From NCBI RefSeq assembly GCF_004341365.1, contig NZ_SLXH01000020.1, forward strand, positions 1 through 64,000: DNA of 64,000 bases. Direction: 5' to 3'. Source of the DNA: Simplicispira metamorpha (GTDB lineage Bacteria > Pseudomonadota > Gammaproteobacteria > Burkholderiales > Burkholderiaceae_C). The position numbers and the translations under genes are program-made. Shown one piece after another: positions 53,676 to 61,601 of this stretch (position 1 is its first letter; each line of letters opens with the position of its first letter). The notes beneath the pieces are model-generated. The model had not been told where the DNA came from. It saw only the letters and a list, made by a program, of their open reading frames with translations, and made no database searches.

Positions 53676-54719
53676 TCAATCCTTGCTCACCACTTCTTCC
53701 ACCTGCACGCCCGCAGCGCGCAAATGGGCAATCGCGGCGCGCAGCCGCTCGGCCTCGCCGCTGGCAAACACGGCCAGCGAGCCAAAGGTCTGGTTCTGTA
53801 TCTCATCGACCTGGCCGTGCAGGATGCTCATGTCCACGCCAAACTCGCGCACCATGTGGGAGAGGATGGGCTGGTAAGCGCTCTCGCCCGCATATGACAG
53901 GCGCAGCAACTGGCCCGCGCCGCCCTGCAACTGGGCCGAGAGTTTGCGCACATGGGCCAGCACGCTGGCGGGCAGCTCTTGCGGCACGATCTCGTCGATC
54001 AGGCTCTTGGTGATGGCCTGCTGCGGGCGGGTGAACACCTCCAGCACGCGGCCTTGCTCGGCAATGCGGCCAGCGTCGATCACGGCCACGCGGTCGGCAA
54101 TTTGCTTGATGACCTGCATCTGGTGGGTGATGAGCACCACCGTCAGGCCCATTTCCTGGTTCACCTGGCGCAGCAGGTCGAGGATGGAGCGCGTGGTTTC
54201 GGGGTCAAGCGCCGAGGTGGCCTCGTCGCTCAGCAGCACCTTGGGGTGGCTGGCCAGCGCGCGCGCAATGCCCACGCGCTGCTTTTGCCCGCCGCTGATC
54301 TGCGCCGGGTAACGGTCGGCCAGGGCGCTCAACCCCACCAGCTCCAGCAGTGGGCCTACGCGCTGGCGGATGGCGGCCTTGTCCATGCCGGCCAGCTCCA
54401 GCGGCAGCGCGGCGTTGTCAAACACCGTGCGCGAAGACAGCAGGTTGAAGTGCTGGAACACCATGCCGATGTCGCGGCGCGCGGCGCGCAGGTCGGCATC
54501 TGACAGCAGGGTCAGGTCGCGCCCGGCCACGATCACTTCGCCGCGCGTGGGCCGGTTGAGCAGGTTGATCACGCGCACCAGCGAGCTTTTGCCCGCGCCG
54601 CTGCGCCCGATGATGCCGAACACTTCGCCCGGCGTGATGTGCAGGTCGATGCCGCGCAGGGCCTCGACCGGGCCTTGTGGGCCCTGGTAAATCTGGGTGA
54701 TACCCCGTAAGTCGATCAT
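53676..54719 (-). CDS. metN: Methionine ABC transporter ATPase
   Basis: 347 residues. Walker [11 protein letters not shown], signature [12 protein letters not shown], Walker [13 protein letters not shown] and the H-loop ITHQM are present. A C-terminal regulatory NIL (ACT-like) domain covers about 270-345, which in MetN binds intracellular methionine and inhibits transport. The start at 54719 ([13 protein letters not shown]) agrees with the family. The upstream region holds inverted repeats that may control the operon. Confidence 0.94.
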   Translation of the reverse strand: MIDLRGITQIYQGPQGPVEALRGIDLHITPGEVFGIIGRSGAGKSSLVRVINLLNRPTRGEVIVAGRDLTLLSDADLRAARRDIGMVFQHFNLLSSRTVFDNAALPLELAGMDKAAIRQRVGPLLELVGLSALADRYPAQISGGQKQRVGIARALASHPKVLLSDEATSALDPETTRSILDLLRQVNQEMGLTVVLITHQMQVIKQIADRVAVIDAGRIAEQGRVLEVFTRPQQAITKSLIDEIVPQELPASVLAHVRKLSAQLQGGAGQLLRLSYAGESAYQPILSHMVREFGVDMSILHGQVDEIQNQTFGSLAVFASGEAERLRAAIAHLRAAGVQVEEVVSKD

Positions 54720-54801
54720 GGAAGCAAAGCGCCGCGCCCGTGCCGGTGTTGCGGGGCACCAGGCAGGCGGCGGCGCGTGAAGTTGGGCAGGGCAGTAATG
54801 T

Positions 54802-54848
54802 AATGCTTTGGCATAAGAGGCCAAAGCATTTCGTTATTCAGTAATAAC
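54802..54848. promoter_or_regulatory. Two inverted repeats upstream of metN
   Basis: AATGCTTTGGC (54802-54812) with GCCAAAGCATT (54820-54830), a perfect 11-bp pair, and GTTATT / AATAAC (54833-54848). They may be the terminator of the upstream MFS gene, an operator of metN, or both. Confidence 0.5.
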
Positions 54849-54910
54849 AAACCCTGGCAAACCGCGAATTCCAAGGGTAAACCCGCAAAACCACCCCAGG
54901 GCCGTTGCCA

Positions 54911-56143
54911 TCATGACCAAGCGTGCAGTTTGCGCGACACCAGTACGCCCAGCACCCCGACCCCCAGCGCCGCCAGGGTGAACATGGGCGCCAGCAGGCC
55001 CCGGTCCACGCTGGCGGCCATGACCAGCACGCCGCAGGACTGCCCCAGAAACAACAGGCAGGCAAACAGCGTAACCGCCGTGCCCCGGGCCTCGGGCGTC
55101 ATCTGCGTGGCCTGGGTTTGCAAGGTGTTGTGCAGCATGTAAAAGCCCAGGCCCGAGGCAAAGCACCCAGCCACCGCGCCCGCTATCCAGGGCGACCAGG
55201 CCAGCGCCAGCAGACCCGCCGCCAGCAGCGTGCCGCCGGTCAGGGCCAGGCCGCGTTCGCCCAAAGCAGCCAGCCAGCGCCGCGCGAACAGGCTGTAGCA
55301 CAGCCCGCCCACGCCATACAGCACCATCACCGCGCCCGCTGCCGAGGCGCTCAGGCCAAAGCCGTCGATGAGGCGGCTGGGCACAAAGGCCAGCGTGCCA
55401 AACGCGCAGGCGCCCTCAATGGCCGTGACCGTGAGCACCCAGCGCACCCGGGGCACGCGCAGCAAGGCCAGCGTTTTTTGGACATAGGAGAGCGCCGATG
55501 CCGGTGGTGCCGCAGCCTCTGTAGCTGTGGCCGCTCCAGTACCCGCAGCCGAACCGGGCGCAGGCACCGCAGCGCCCTGCCCACCGCGCAACTGGCGCAA
55601 CAAACCTGCCGCTGCCAGTGCAAACAACAGCGCCAGCGCAGCAAACGCACTGCGCCAGCCCCAGTTTTGTGCCGCAAAGCCGCCAAACCACTGGCCAAAC
55701 ATCATCCCCGAGACGGTGGCGCCCATCAGCCGGGCCAGGGCCTCTTGGCGCTGGGCGTAGGGCACCTGGTCGCCAATCCAGGCCATGGACAGCGGGATGA
55801 TGCCCGCCGCCGCCGCACCCATGGCCGCGCGCGCCAGCACCAGCAGCGTCAGGCTGGGCGCCAGCGCGGTGATGGCGCTGAACACCGCACAGCCCGAAGC
55901 CGCCGCCGCAATCACCCGCAGCTTGCCGATGCGGTCGCCCAGCGGGCCGTAGAACAGCTGCAACACGCCGTAGGCCACGGCAAACGCGGCCACCACGGCA
56001 GAGGCATCGCCCGTAGTCACCGCAAACTCCTGCGACAGCGTCACCAGCATGGGGTCGCACACACGCATGGCGGCCATGCTGGCAAAGGCCGCCAGGCCGA
56101 TAGTGCGCAGCATCACGGTGTCCTGGGTCACGGCGCTGGGCAT
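54911..56143 (-). CDS. MFS transporter
   Basis: 410 residues and 12 predicted helices from the ATG at 56143 (MPSAVTQDTVMLRTIGLAAF). Motif A reads GPLGDRIGKLRV, and there is an Ala/Pro/Thr-rich central loop (about 190-220). It resembles multidrug or sugar efflux permeases of the YnfM type. The substrate is unknown. Longer in-frame readings upstream are Gly/Arg/Pro-rich and look non-coding. It reads towards metN and away from the copper operon. Confidence 0.82.
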   Translation of the reverse strand: MPSAVTQDTVMLRTIGLAAFASMAAMRVCDPMLVTLSQEFAVTTGDASAVVAAFAVAYGVLQLFYGPLGDRIGKLRVIAAAASGCAVFSAITALAPSLTLLVLARAAMGAAAAGIIPLSMAWIGDQVPYAQRQEALARLMGATVSGMMFGQWFGGFAAQNWGWRSAFAALALLFALAAAGLLRQLRGGQGAAVPAPGSAAGTGAATATEAAAPPASALSYVQKTLALLRVPRVRWVLTVTAIEGACAFGTLAFVPSRLIDGFGLSASAAGAVMVLYGVGGLCYSLFARRWLAALGERGLALTGGTLLAAGLLALAWSPWIAGAVAGCFASGLGFYMLHNTLQTQATQMTPEARGTAVTLFACLLFLGQSCGVLVMAASVDRGLLAPMFTLAALGVGVLGVLVSRKLHAWS

Positions 56144-56512
56144 GGCGCCCCCTGCGGTGGCTGAGCCGCGCAGCGCGGCGCCCGGCAAAGGGCCTGGGGG
56201 CAGGCAGAAGGGATCGGGCACTCGGGCCGAGAGGCAAAAGAAAAGGAAAAATCCAGCACGACAGCACACAAGGCCCACCGGCAGCGGGCCGCTCCAAACA
56301 ACACGGGCCGCCATGGTACGCGCGCTGCGCAGGCATTGCAGCGCCCCGGTTTTTATCAAAAAGGTGAGCTGCTAGCGCAAGCCCCGCAAGGGCTGGAAGC
56401 CGATTTGGCTCCAAATGGGCATTGCTTTGTCTGCGCAGCCCCCAACGACTGTGGCCTGCACCGCGCACCCGGCGGGGCGGGAACCATTGCCAGCGCGCCC
56501 TATCATTAGCGG
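56144..56512. other. Divergent intergenic region, MFS gene / copper operon
   Basis: No gene seen. It holds the upstream sequences of both divergent genes and one copy of the dispersed repeat. I find no clear -35/-10 pair and no CueR- or CopR-type inverted repeat that I would name. Confidence 0.45.
56351..56413 (+). repeat. Dispersed ~60 bp repeat (diverged), upstream of the copper operon
   Basis: Forward copy: TTTATCAAAAAGGTGAGCTG, CTAGCGC, AAGGGCTGGAAGCCGATTTG. Confidence 0.65.
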
Positions 56513-57040
56513 ATGCGCCGTGCTTTTTATCTGTGGATGGTTGTGCTGCTGGTTCTGCGTGGACTGGTGGGCAACGCCATGGCCTACGAGGCGTGGCCCG
56601 GATCGGCCCCACAGCCTATGACCAGCGCACAGCAGCAGCACCACGCCAGCGCTGGCGATCTGGCGCAGCACGGGCACCTGGCAGACGCCGGTGCCACCAC
56701 CCCAGCCCACAGCGCGGGCAGCGGCGGCGAGCGGCACTCCGGCACCGCCACAGCACCAGCTGACGCCGCCCAGAACGCGGCCATCCCTGCCCACTGCACC
56801 ACGCTGCCAGCCGCAGCCCACGCCACACCCGACGCCAACGCCCACGGCGATGCCGACGCCAGTTGCGACGCGGGCCACGGCCCCGCCTGCACGGCCTGCG
56901 ATATTTGCTACTCGTCGGTGCTGGCCGCCGCCCTGCCTGCCAGCGCCATCGTCCCCCCGGTGGCCACAGCGCCGCCACAGCGCGACGCCTGCTTCTCCAG
57001 CGCCTGCGCGGCGCAGGACATCAAACCCCCCATCTCCTGA
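56513..57040 (+). CDS. Exported His/Cys-rich protein, first gene of the copper cluster
   Basis: 175 residues, not firmly recognised. A hydrophobic N-terminal helix (about 5-24) serves as signal or anchor, followed by an Ala/His-rich region (HH, HGH, several single His) and the motif HGPACTACDICYSSVLAA near 123-140, which resembles the DUF2946 type of small exported proteins found beside copper and cobalt genes. Cys and His could bind metal. It precedes a TolC-like gene by 128 bp and shares its direction, so it probably belongs to the copper operon. Confidence 0.6.
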   Translation: MRRAFYLWMVVLLVLRGLVGNAMAYEAWPGSAPQPMTSAQQQHHASAGDLAQHGHLADAGATTPAHSAGSGGERHSGTATAPADAAQNAAIPAHCTTLPAAAHATPDANAHGDADASCDAGHGPACTACDICYSSVLAAALPASAIVPPVATAPPQRDACFSSACAAQDIKPPIS

Positions 57041-57168
57041 GCCTGCCAACGGGTGCGTGCACTGGCGTGCCGCCCCAGCGCGTGCCCCGGCACGCGCCGC
57101 CCTTGGTGTACCCGGCACCCGCCCATGCGGGCTGGGTACACGCTGCGCAGCGTTTTCAGGAGCTTTCG

Positions 57169-58695
57169 ATGTCGTTCTTCTCCATTTTTTACCCCCGTAC
57201 CGGTGCCCGGCGCGGCGCCCCCCTCGCGGCTGCGCTGGCGCTGCGGGCACCGGCCCCGTCGCCGCGCCGACCACCGCCCTGGCGGCGCCTGTCCCTGCTG
57301 GGCGCAGCCGCCGTGCTGGCGGGCTGCGCCAGTGTCTCGCCGGACGGCCTGCGCAGTGACGTGGCCGCACTCACCGCAGGCCGCACCGGGGGTGTGGACG
57401 CCGCCCTGCCAGGCACCAACCCCGCCGCCCGCGCCCAGGCGCAGCAGGCCATCGCAGGTTGGCTGGCACAGCCCCTGACGCAAGACACCGCCGTGCGCAT
57501 CGCCCTGCTCAACAACCCCGGCCTGCAAGAGCGGCTGGCCGCGCTGGGCGTGGCCGATGCCGAGCGCGTGCAGGCCCTCACGCTGCCCAACCCACACCTG
57601 ACCCTGGGGCGCTTTGCCAACGGCCACGAGCGCGAAATCGAACGCAGCCTGTCCTTTGGCCTGCTCGATCTCATCACCCTGCCCTGGCGCAGCGCACGGC
57701 AGGCCGAACGCCTGCACCTGGCTACGCTGCAAGCGGCGCAAGACGTGGTCACGCTGGCGGCCGACACCCGCCGCGCCTGGCTGCGCGCCGTCGCTGCCGA
57801 GCAGGTGGCGGCCACACACGAGCGCATGGTCGAAGCCGCCGAGGCCGGTGCCGAGCTGGCCCAGCGCATGGTGCGTGCGGGCAACTGGAGCCGCCTGCAA
57901 CAAGCGCGCGAACAGGCCGTGCTGCACCAAGCCCGCGCCCAACTGGCCCGCGCCCGCCTGACCGCCGCCACCGAGCGCGAGCAGCTCCACCACCGCCTGG
58001 GCGTGTGGGGCGAATCGGCGCAGTACCCGTTGGCCCAGCAGCTACCGCCACTGCCCACCAGCGCCTGGAGCGCCGACGACCTCGAAGCCACCGCCCTGCG
58101 CGAGCGCCTGGACGTGCAGGCCGCACGCCGCCAGCTCGACACCCTGGCCCAGCGCCAGGGCTGGAGCCGCGCGGGCGCCGTGTGGGGCAACGTCGGTGTG
58201 GCCTATAGCCGCAACACCGCCACCGAACGCGCCAGCGGCCACCGCGACGTGCAGCGCGGCTGGGAACTGGAGCTGCCCCTGCCCCTGTTCGACTGGGGCG
58301 GCGCCGCCCGCAGCCGTTCGCAGGCCGAGGTAGAGCAAGCATCGGCCCAGTTGCAAGACACCGCCGTGCGCGCCCGCAGCGAAGTGCGCGCCGCCTGGCA
58401 CACCTACCGCACCGCGCTCGACCTGGCGCGCCAGCAACAAACCGAGGTGCTGCCGCTGCGCCAATTCATCACCGAGGAAACCACCCTGCGCTACAACGGC
58501 ATGCTGGCCAGCGTGTGGGAACTGCTGGCCCAGGCCCGTGCCAGCACGCAAGCCGTCGCGGATGCCATCAACGCCCAGCGCGACTTCTGGCTGGCCGATA
58601 CCGACCTGCAATTGGCCCTCACGGGCACCTCGCCGGGCGCCTTGCAGGGCCTGAGCCCCGGTGCCACCGCTCCCTCCACTTCCCAAGGCCACTGA
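57169..58695 (+). CDS. TolC/CusC-family outer-membrane efflux lipoprotein
   Basis: 508 residues. A basic N-terminal extension leads to a lipobox LAGC (Cys53). Two repeated outer-membrane-efflux segments follow (about 120-280 and 300-490) with long helical stretches (LRAVAAEQVAATHERMVEAA, VRAAWHTYRTALDLARQQ). The start is set by AGGAG 7 nt upstream. Such proteins form the exit duct of CusCBA/RND-type pumps, but no RND or membrane-fusion gene is in the cluster, so it must pair with a pump encoded elsewhere or act in an atypical copper export. It is followed after one base by the multicopper oxidase gene. Confidence 0.85.
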   Translation: MSFFSIFYPRTGARRGAPLAAALALRAPAPSPRRPPPWRRLSLLGAAAVLAGCASVSPDGLRSDVAALTAGRTGGVDAALPGTNPAARAQAQQAIAGWLAQPLTQDTAVRIALLNNPGLQERLAALGVADAERVQALTLPNPHLTLGRFANGHEREIERSLSFGLLDLITLPWRSARQAERLHLATLQAAQDVVTLAADTRRAWLRAVAAEQVAATHERMVEAAEAGAELAQRMVRAGNWSRLQQAREQAVLHQARAQLARARLTAATEREQLHHRLGVWGESAQYPLAQQLPPLPTSAWSADDLEATALRERLDVQAARRQLDTLAQRQGWSRAGAVWGNVGVAYSRNTATERASGHRDVQRGWELELPLPLFDWGGAARSRSQAEVEQASAQLQDTAVRARSEVRAAWHTYRTALDLARQQQTEVLPLRQFITEETTLRYNGMLASVWELLAQARASTQAVADAINAQRDFWLADTDLQLALTGTSPGALQGLSPGATAPSTSQGH

Positions 58696-58696
58696 C

Positions 58697-60079
58697 ATGA
58701 ACCGCCGCAACTTCTTCTCCGGCGCCGCCACGGCGGTCGCCGCCGCCTCCGTCAGCCGCGTGGCCCTGGCCGCGCTGCCCGAGCCCGCCATGCAAACCAG
58801 CGCCGATACCGCACCGCCACTGCACCCGCCCACGGGCCGCCCCTACCACCCGGTGGTCACGCTCAACGGCTGGACAGCGCCCTGGCGCATGAACGCGGGC
58901 GTGAAAGAGTTCCACCTGGTGGCCGAGCCCGTGGTGCGCGAAGTGGCGCCCGGTTTCATGGTCAACATGTGGGGCTACAACGGCCAGAGCCCCGGCCCCA
59001 CCATCGAGGTGGTCGAGGGCGATCGCGTGCGCATCTTCGTCACCAACCGCCTGCCCGAGCACACCACCATCCACTGGCACGGCCAGCGCCTGCCCAATGG
59101 CATGGACGGCGTGGGCGGCCTCACCCAGCCCGCCATCCAGCCCGGCAAGACCTTCGTGTACGAGTTTGTGGCGCGCCGCCCCGGCACCTTCATGTACCAC
59201 CCGCATGCCGACGAGATGGTGCAGATGGCCATGGGCATGATGGGGCTGTGGATCACCCACCCCAAAGGCAGCCACCCGCACATCGCCAAGGTGCAGCGCG
59301 ACTACGCCTTTTTACTCAACGCGTTTGATGTGGAGCCCGGCAGCATGACGCCCCAAGTCAACACCATGCTGGAGCACAACATCTGGTGCTGGAACAGCCG
59401 GGTGTTTCCGGCCATCAGCCCGCTGGTGGCCCGCCAAGGCGAGCGCGTGCGCATCCGCGTGGGCAACCTCACCATGACCAACCACCCCATCCACCTCCAC
59501 GGCCACGAGTTCGAGGTGACCGGCACCGATGGCGGCCCCGTGCCGCCCAGCGCACGCTGGCCCGAAGTAACCACCGACGTGGCCGTGGGCCAGATGCGGC
59601 AGGTCGATTTCATTGCCGACGAGCCCGGCGACTGGGCCCTGCACTGCCACAAAAGCCACCACACCATGGGCGCCATGGGGCACAGCGTGCCCACCATGGT
59701 GGGCGTTGGGCAGGCGGATCTGGTCAGCAAAATCCAGAAAATCGTCCCCGATTACATGGCAATGGGCGAGCACGGCATGGCAGAGATGGGTGCCATGGAA
59801 ATGCCCCTGCCCGACAACACCCACCCCATGATGACCGGCACCGGCCCCTTCGGGCCGCTGGAAATGGGCGGCATGTTCACCACGCTCAAAGTGCGCGCCA
59901 ACCAGCCTGCGGGCGACTACAGCGATCCGGGCCACTTCAACCAGCCACCGGGTACGCGCGCCTACGAGTGGCAAGGTGCCCCGGCCAACACCCCGCGCCC
60001 CGCACGGGCAGACGCACCGGGCACCGCACCCGGCGCCGCCCATGCGCGCAAGCCCTCTGCTGGCGCTCACCCACACTGA
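58697..60079 (+). CDS. Periplasmic multicopper oxidase
   Basis: 460 residues. A Tat signal with RRNFFSG (residues 3-9) suggests export after folding with copper. All copper sites are visible: HWHGQRLP near 126, YHPHADE near 168, HPIHLHGHEF near 263, and ALHCHKSHHTMGAM near 315, giving type 1 Cys and type 2/3 His. A Met/His-rich loop (MAEMGAMEMPLP and similar) near 365 is like those of copper-tolerance oxidases such as CopA/CueO. The expected role is oxidation of Cu(I) to Cu(II) in the periplasm. It is coupled with TolC-like and cupredoxin genes. Confidence 0.9.
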   Translation: MNRRNFFSGAATAVAAASVSRVALAALPEPAMQTSADTAPPLHPPTGRPYHPVVTLNGWTAPWRMNAGVKEFHLVAEPVVREVAPGFMVNMWGYNGQSPGPTIEVVEGDRVRIFVTNRLPEHTTIHWHGQRLPNGMDGVGGLTQPAIQPGKTFVYEFVARRPGTFMYHPHADEMVQMAMGMMGLWITHPKGSHPHIAKVQRDYAFLLNAFDVEPGSMTPQVNTMLEHNIWCWNSRVFPAISPLVARQGERVRIRVGNLTMTNHPIHLHGHEFEVTGTDGGPVPPSARWPEVTTDVAVGQMRQVDFIADEPGDWALHCHKSHHTMGAMGHSVPTMVGVGQADLVSKIQKIVPDYMAMGEHGMAEMGAMEMPLPDNTHPMMTGTGPFGPLEMGGMFTTLKVRANQPAGDYSDPGHFNQPPGTRAYEWQGAPANTPRPARADAPGTAPGAAHARKPSAGAHPH

Positions 60080-60102
60080 ATACACCCCCGCGAGAAGCCC
60101 CC

Positions 60103-60600
60103 ATGAAAACTATTAAATTGATAGCTGCTTGCGCTTTACTGGCAAGCGCCGGAGCCACTTTTGGCCATGAAAACTCACCCCACCATGCTGCCAGTACCGC
60201 CATGCCCCCAGAGCAAAAAGACTGGGGCATTGCGGGCGACGTCCAGGCCGTAAGCCGCACCATCACCGTCCGCATGGGTGACAACATGCGCTTTACCCCC
60301 GGCCACATCGAGGTACAGGAGGGCGACACCGTGCGCCTGCGTGCCGAGAACCAAGGCAAGGTGCTGCACGAGATGGTGCTGGGCACCAGGGCTGAACTCG
60401 ACCAGCATGCACAAATGATGCAAAAATTTCCTGGCATGGAGCACGATGCACCCTACATGGCCCATGTGCGCGCGGGCCAGCGCGGCGACATCGTCTGGCA
60501 ATTCAACCGACCCGGCACCTTTGACTTTGCCTGCCTGATTGCCGGTCACTACCAGGCGGGCATGACCGGCACTATCACCGTCGTGCCGCGCAGCCGCTGA
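60103..60600 (+). CDS. Cupredoxin-like periplasmic copper protein with a repeat-derived signal peptide
   Basis: 165 residues. A signal peptide (about 1-21) ends ASAGATFG and is encoded by the dispersed repeat. The mature protein is a plastocyanin-like cupredoxin with MRFTPGHIEVQEGDTVRL, first His ligand in VLHEMVLG near 89, and C..H..M ligands in FACLIAGHYQAGMTG near 143-152. A Met-rich loop (QMMQKFPGMEHD) lies between. It probably shuttles copper or electrons to the oxidase encoded 23 bp upstream. The ribosome site is weak. Confidence 0.85.
   Translation: MKTIKLIAACALLASAGATFGHENSPHHAASTAMPPEQKDWGIAGDVQAVSRTITVRMGDNMRFTPGHIEVQEGDTVRLRAENQGKVLHEMVLGTRAELDQHAQMMQKFPGMEHDAPYMAHVRAGQRGDIVWQFNRPGTFDFACLIAGHYQAGMTGTITVVPRSR
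60107..60165 (+). repeat. Dispersed ~60 bp repeat, coding for a signal peptide
   Basis: Forward copy ACTATTAAATTGATAGCTGC, TTGCGCTTTACTGG, GCCGGAGCCACTTTTGGCC, the close match of the gluQ copy. In frame it gives Thr-Ile-Lys-Leu-Ile-Ala-Ala-Cys-Ala-Leu-Leu-Ala-Ser-Ala-Gly-Ala-Thr-Phe-Gly. Confidence 0.85.
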
Positions 60601-60650
60601 TGGGCAGGCCGCAGCCACCACTTCCATTCACTGCAACGAAGGAAAACGCC

Positions 60651-61181
60651 ATGTACCACCCCACTGTGTCACTGGCCACTTTGGCCACAACCCGCACCCC
60701 CACCCTGCGCCGGCGCCAATGGCTGGCCACCCTGCCTGTGCTGGGCGCAGCCCTGGTCGCCCCGCGCCTGGTGTACGCAGCCGCCAGCACCCCCATCGAG
60801 GTCTGGAAAGACCCCAGCTGCGGCTGCTGCCACGACTGGATAGAGCACATGCAGGCCAACGGCTTTGATTTCACCATCCACGACAGCGGCAACACTGCCG
60901 TGCGCACCCGCCTGGGCCTGCCGCAAAAGCTCGGCTCCTGCCACACTGCCTTGGTGGGCGGCTACCTGATCGAAGGCCATGTGCCCGCCAGCGACGTGCG
61001 CGCACTGCTCCAGCAAAAGCCCCAGGCACTGGGACTGGCCGTACCCGGCATGCCAGTGGGATCGCCCGGCATGGACGGCCCGGCCTACGGCAACCGCCGT
61101 GATCCGTACGACGTGCTGCTGGTGGCCCGAGATGGCAGCACCCGCATCTTCAAGCGCTACCACCAGAAAGCATCGGCATGA
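60651..61181 (+). CDS. DUF411 metal-binding protein
   Basis: 176 residues of the DUF411 family. A signal with twin Arg (LRRRQWLATLPVLGAALVA) precedes IEVWKDPSCGCCHDWIEHMQ, the CGCC metal site, and GVQ-type SCHTALVGGYLIEGHVPA. DUF411 members are found in copper and silver resistance clusters and are thought to bind copper in the periplasm. AAGGA is 9 nt before the ATG. It overlaps the next gene by ATGA. Confidence 0.9.
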   Translation: MYHPTVSLATLATTRTPTLRRRQWLATLPVLGAALVAPRLVYAAASTPIEVWKDPSCGCCHDWIEHMQANGFDFTIHDSGNTAVRTRLGLPQKLGSCHTALVGGYLIEGHVPASDVRALLQQKPQALGLAVPGMPVGSPGMDGPAYGNRRDPYDVLLVARDGSTRIFKRYHQKASA

Positions 61182-61567
61182 AAGCACTCGCTCAATCCAT
61201 CGCCACCGTGCTGCTCTGGGGCGCACTGGGCTCTGCCCTGGCGCAGCCTGCCGCGCCAGCAGACGGCCACGACAGCCACCACAGCGCCGCACCTGGCGCA
61301 GCGGCCCCGCAAAGTGCCCCCGCCAGCACCCAGACAGACCCCAGTGACCTGAGCGAAGGCGAAATCACCCGCTGGGACCCGCGCACGCTCAAGGTCACAC
61401 TGCGCCACCGGGAGATCAAAAACCTGGGCATGCCACCCATGACCATGGTGTTTCGTGTACCGGATGCGGGCATGGTGGGTGGCCTGCAACCGGGCGCCAA
61501 GGTGCTTTTCCGGGCCGAACAGGTCAACGGCGCCTATGTGCTGACGCGCCTGCAAGCAGCGCCATAG
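61178..61567 (+). CDS. CusF-like periplasmic copper-binding protein
   Basis: 129 residues. A signal peptide (about 1-22, ending ALAQ) and a His-rich linker (DGHDSHHSAAPG) precede the CusF domain TLKVTLRHREIKNLGMPPMTMVF. Compared with E. coli CusF the His and the MTM methionines that bind Cu(I) are conserved, but the tryptophan that stacks on the metal is Met here (GMPPMTM for NWPEMTM). This should give open four-ligand-like sulfur-rich binding. It is the last gene of the copper operon, coupled to the DUF411 gene. Confidence 0.87.
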   Translation: MKALAQSIATVLLWGALGSALAQPAAPADGHDSHHSAAPGAAAPQSAPASTQTDPSDLSEGEITRWDPRTLKVTLRHREIKNLGMPPMTMVFRVPDAGMVGGLQPGAKVLFRAEQVNGAYVLTRLQAAP

Positions 61568-61601
61568 CACAGCGCAGTGCGCGCCACCATAATCGCGCGC
61601 C

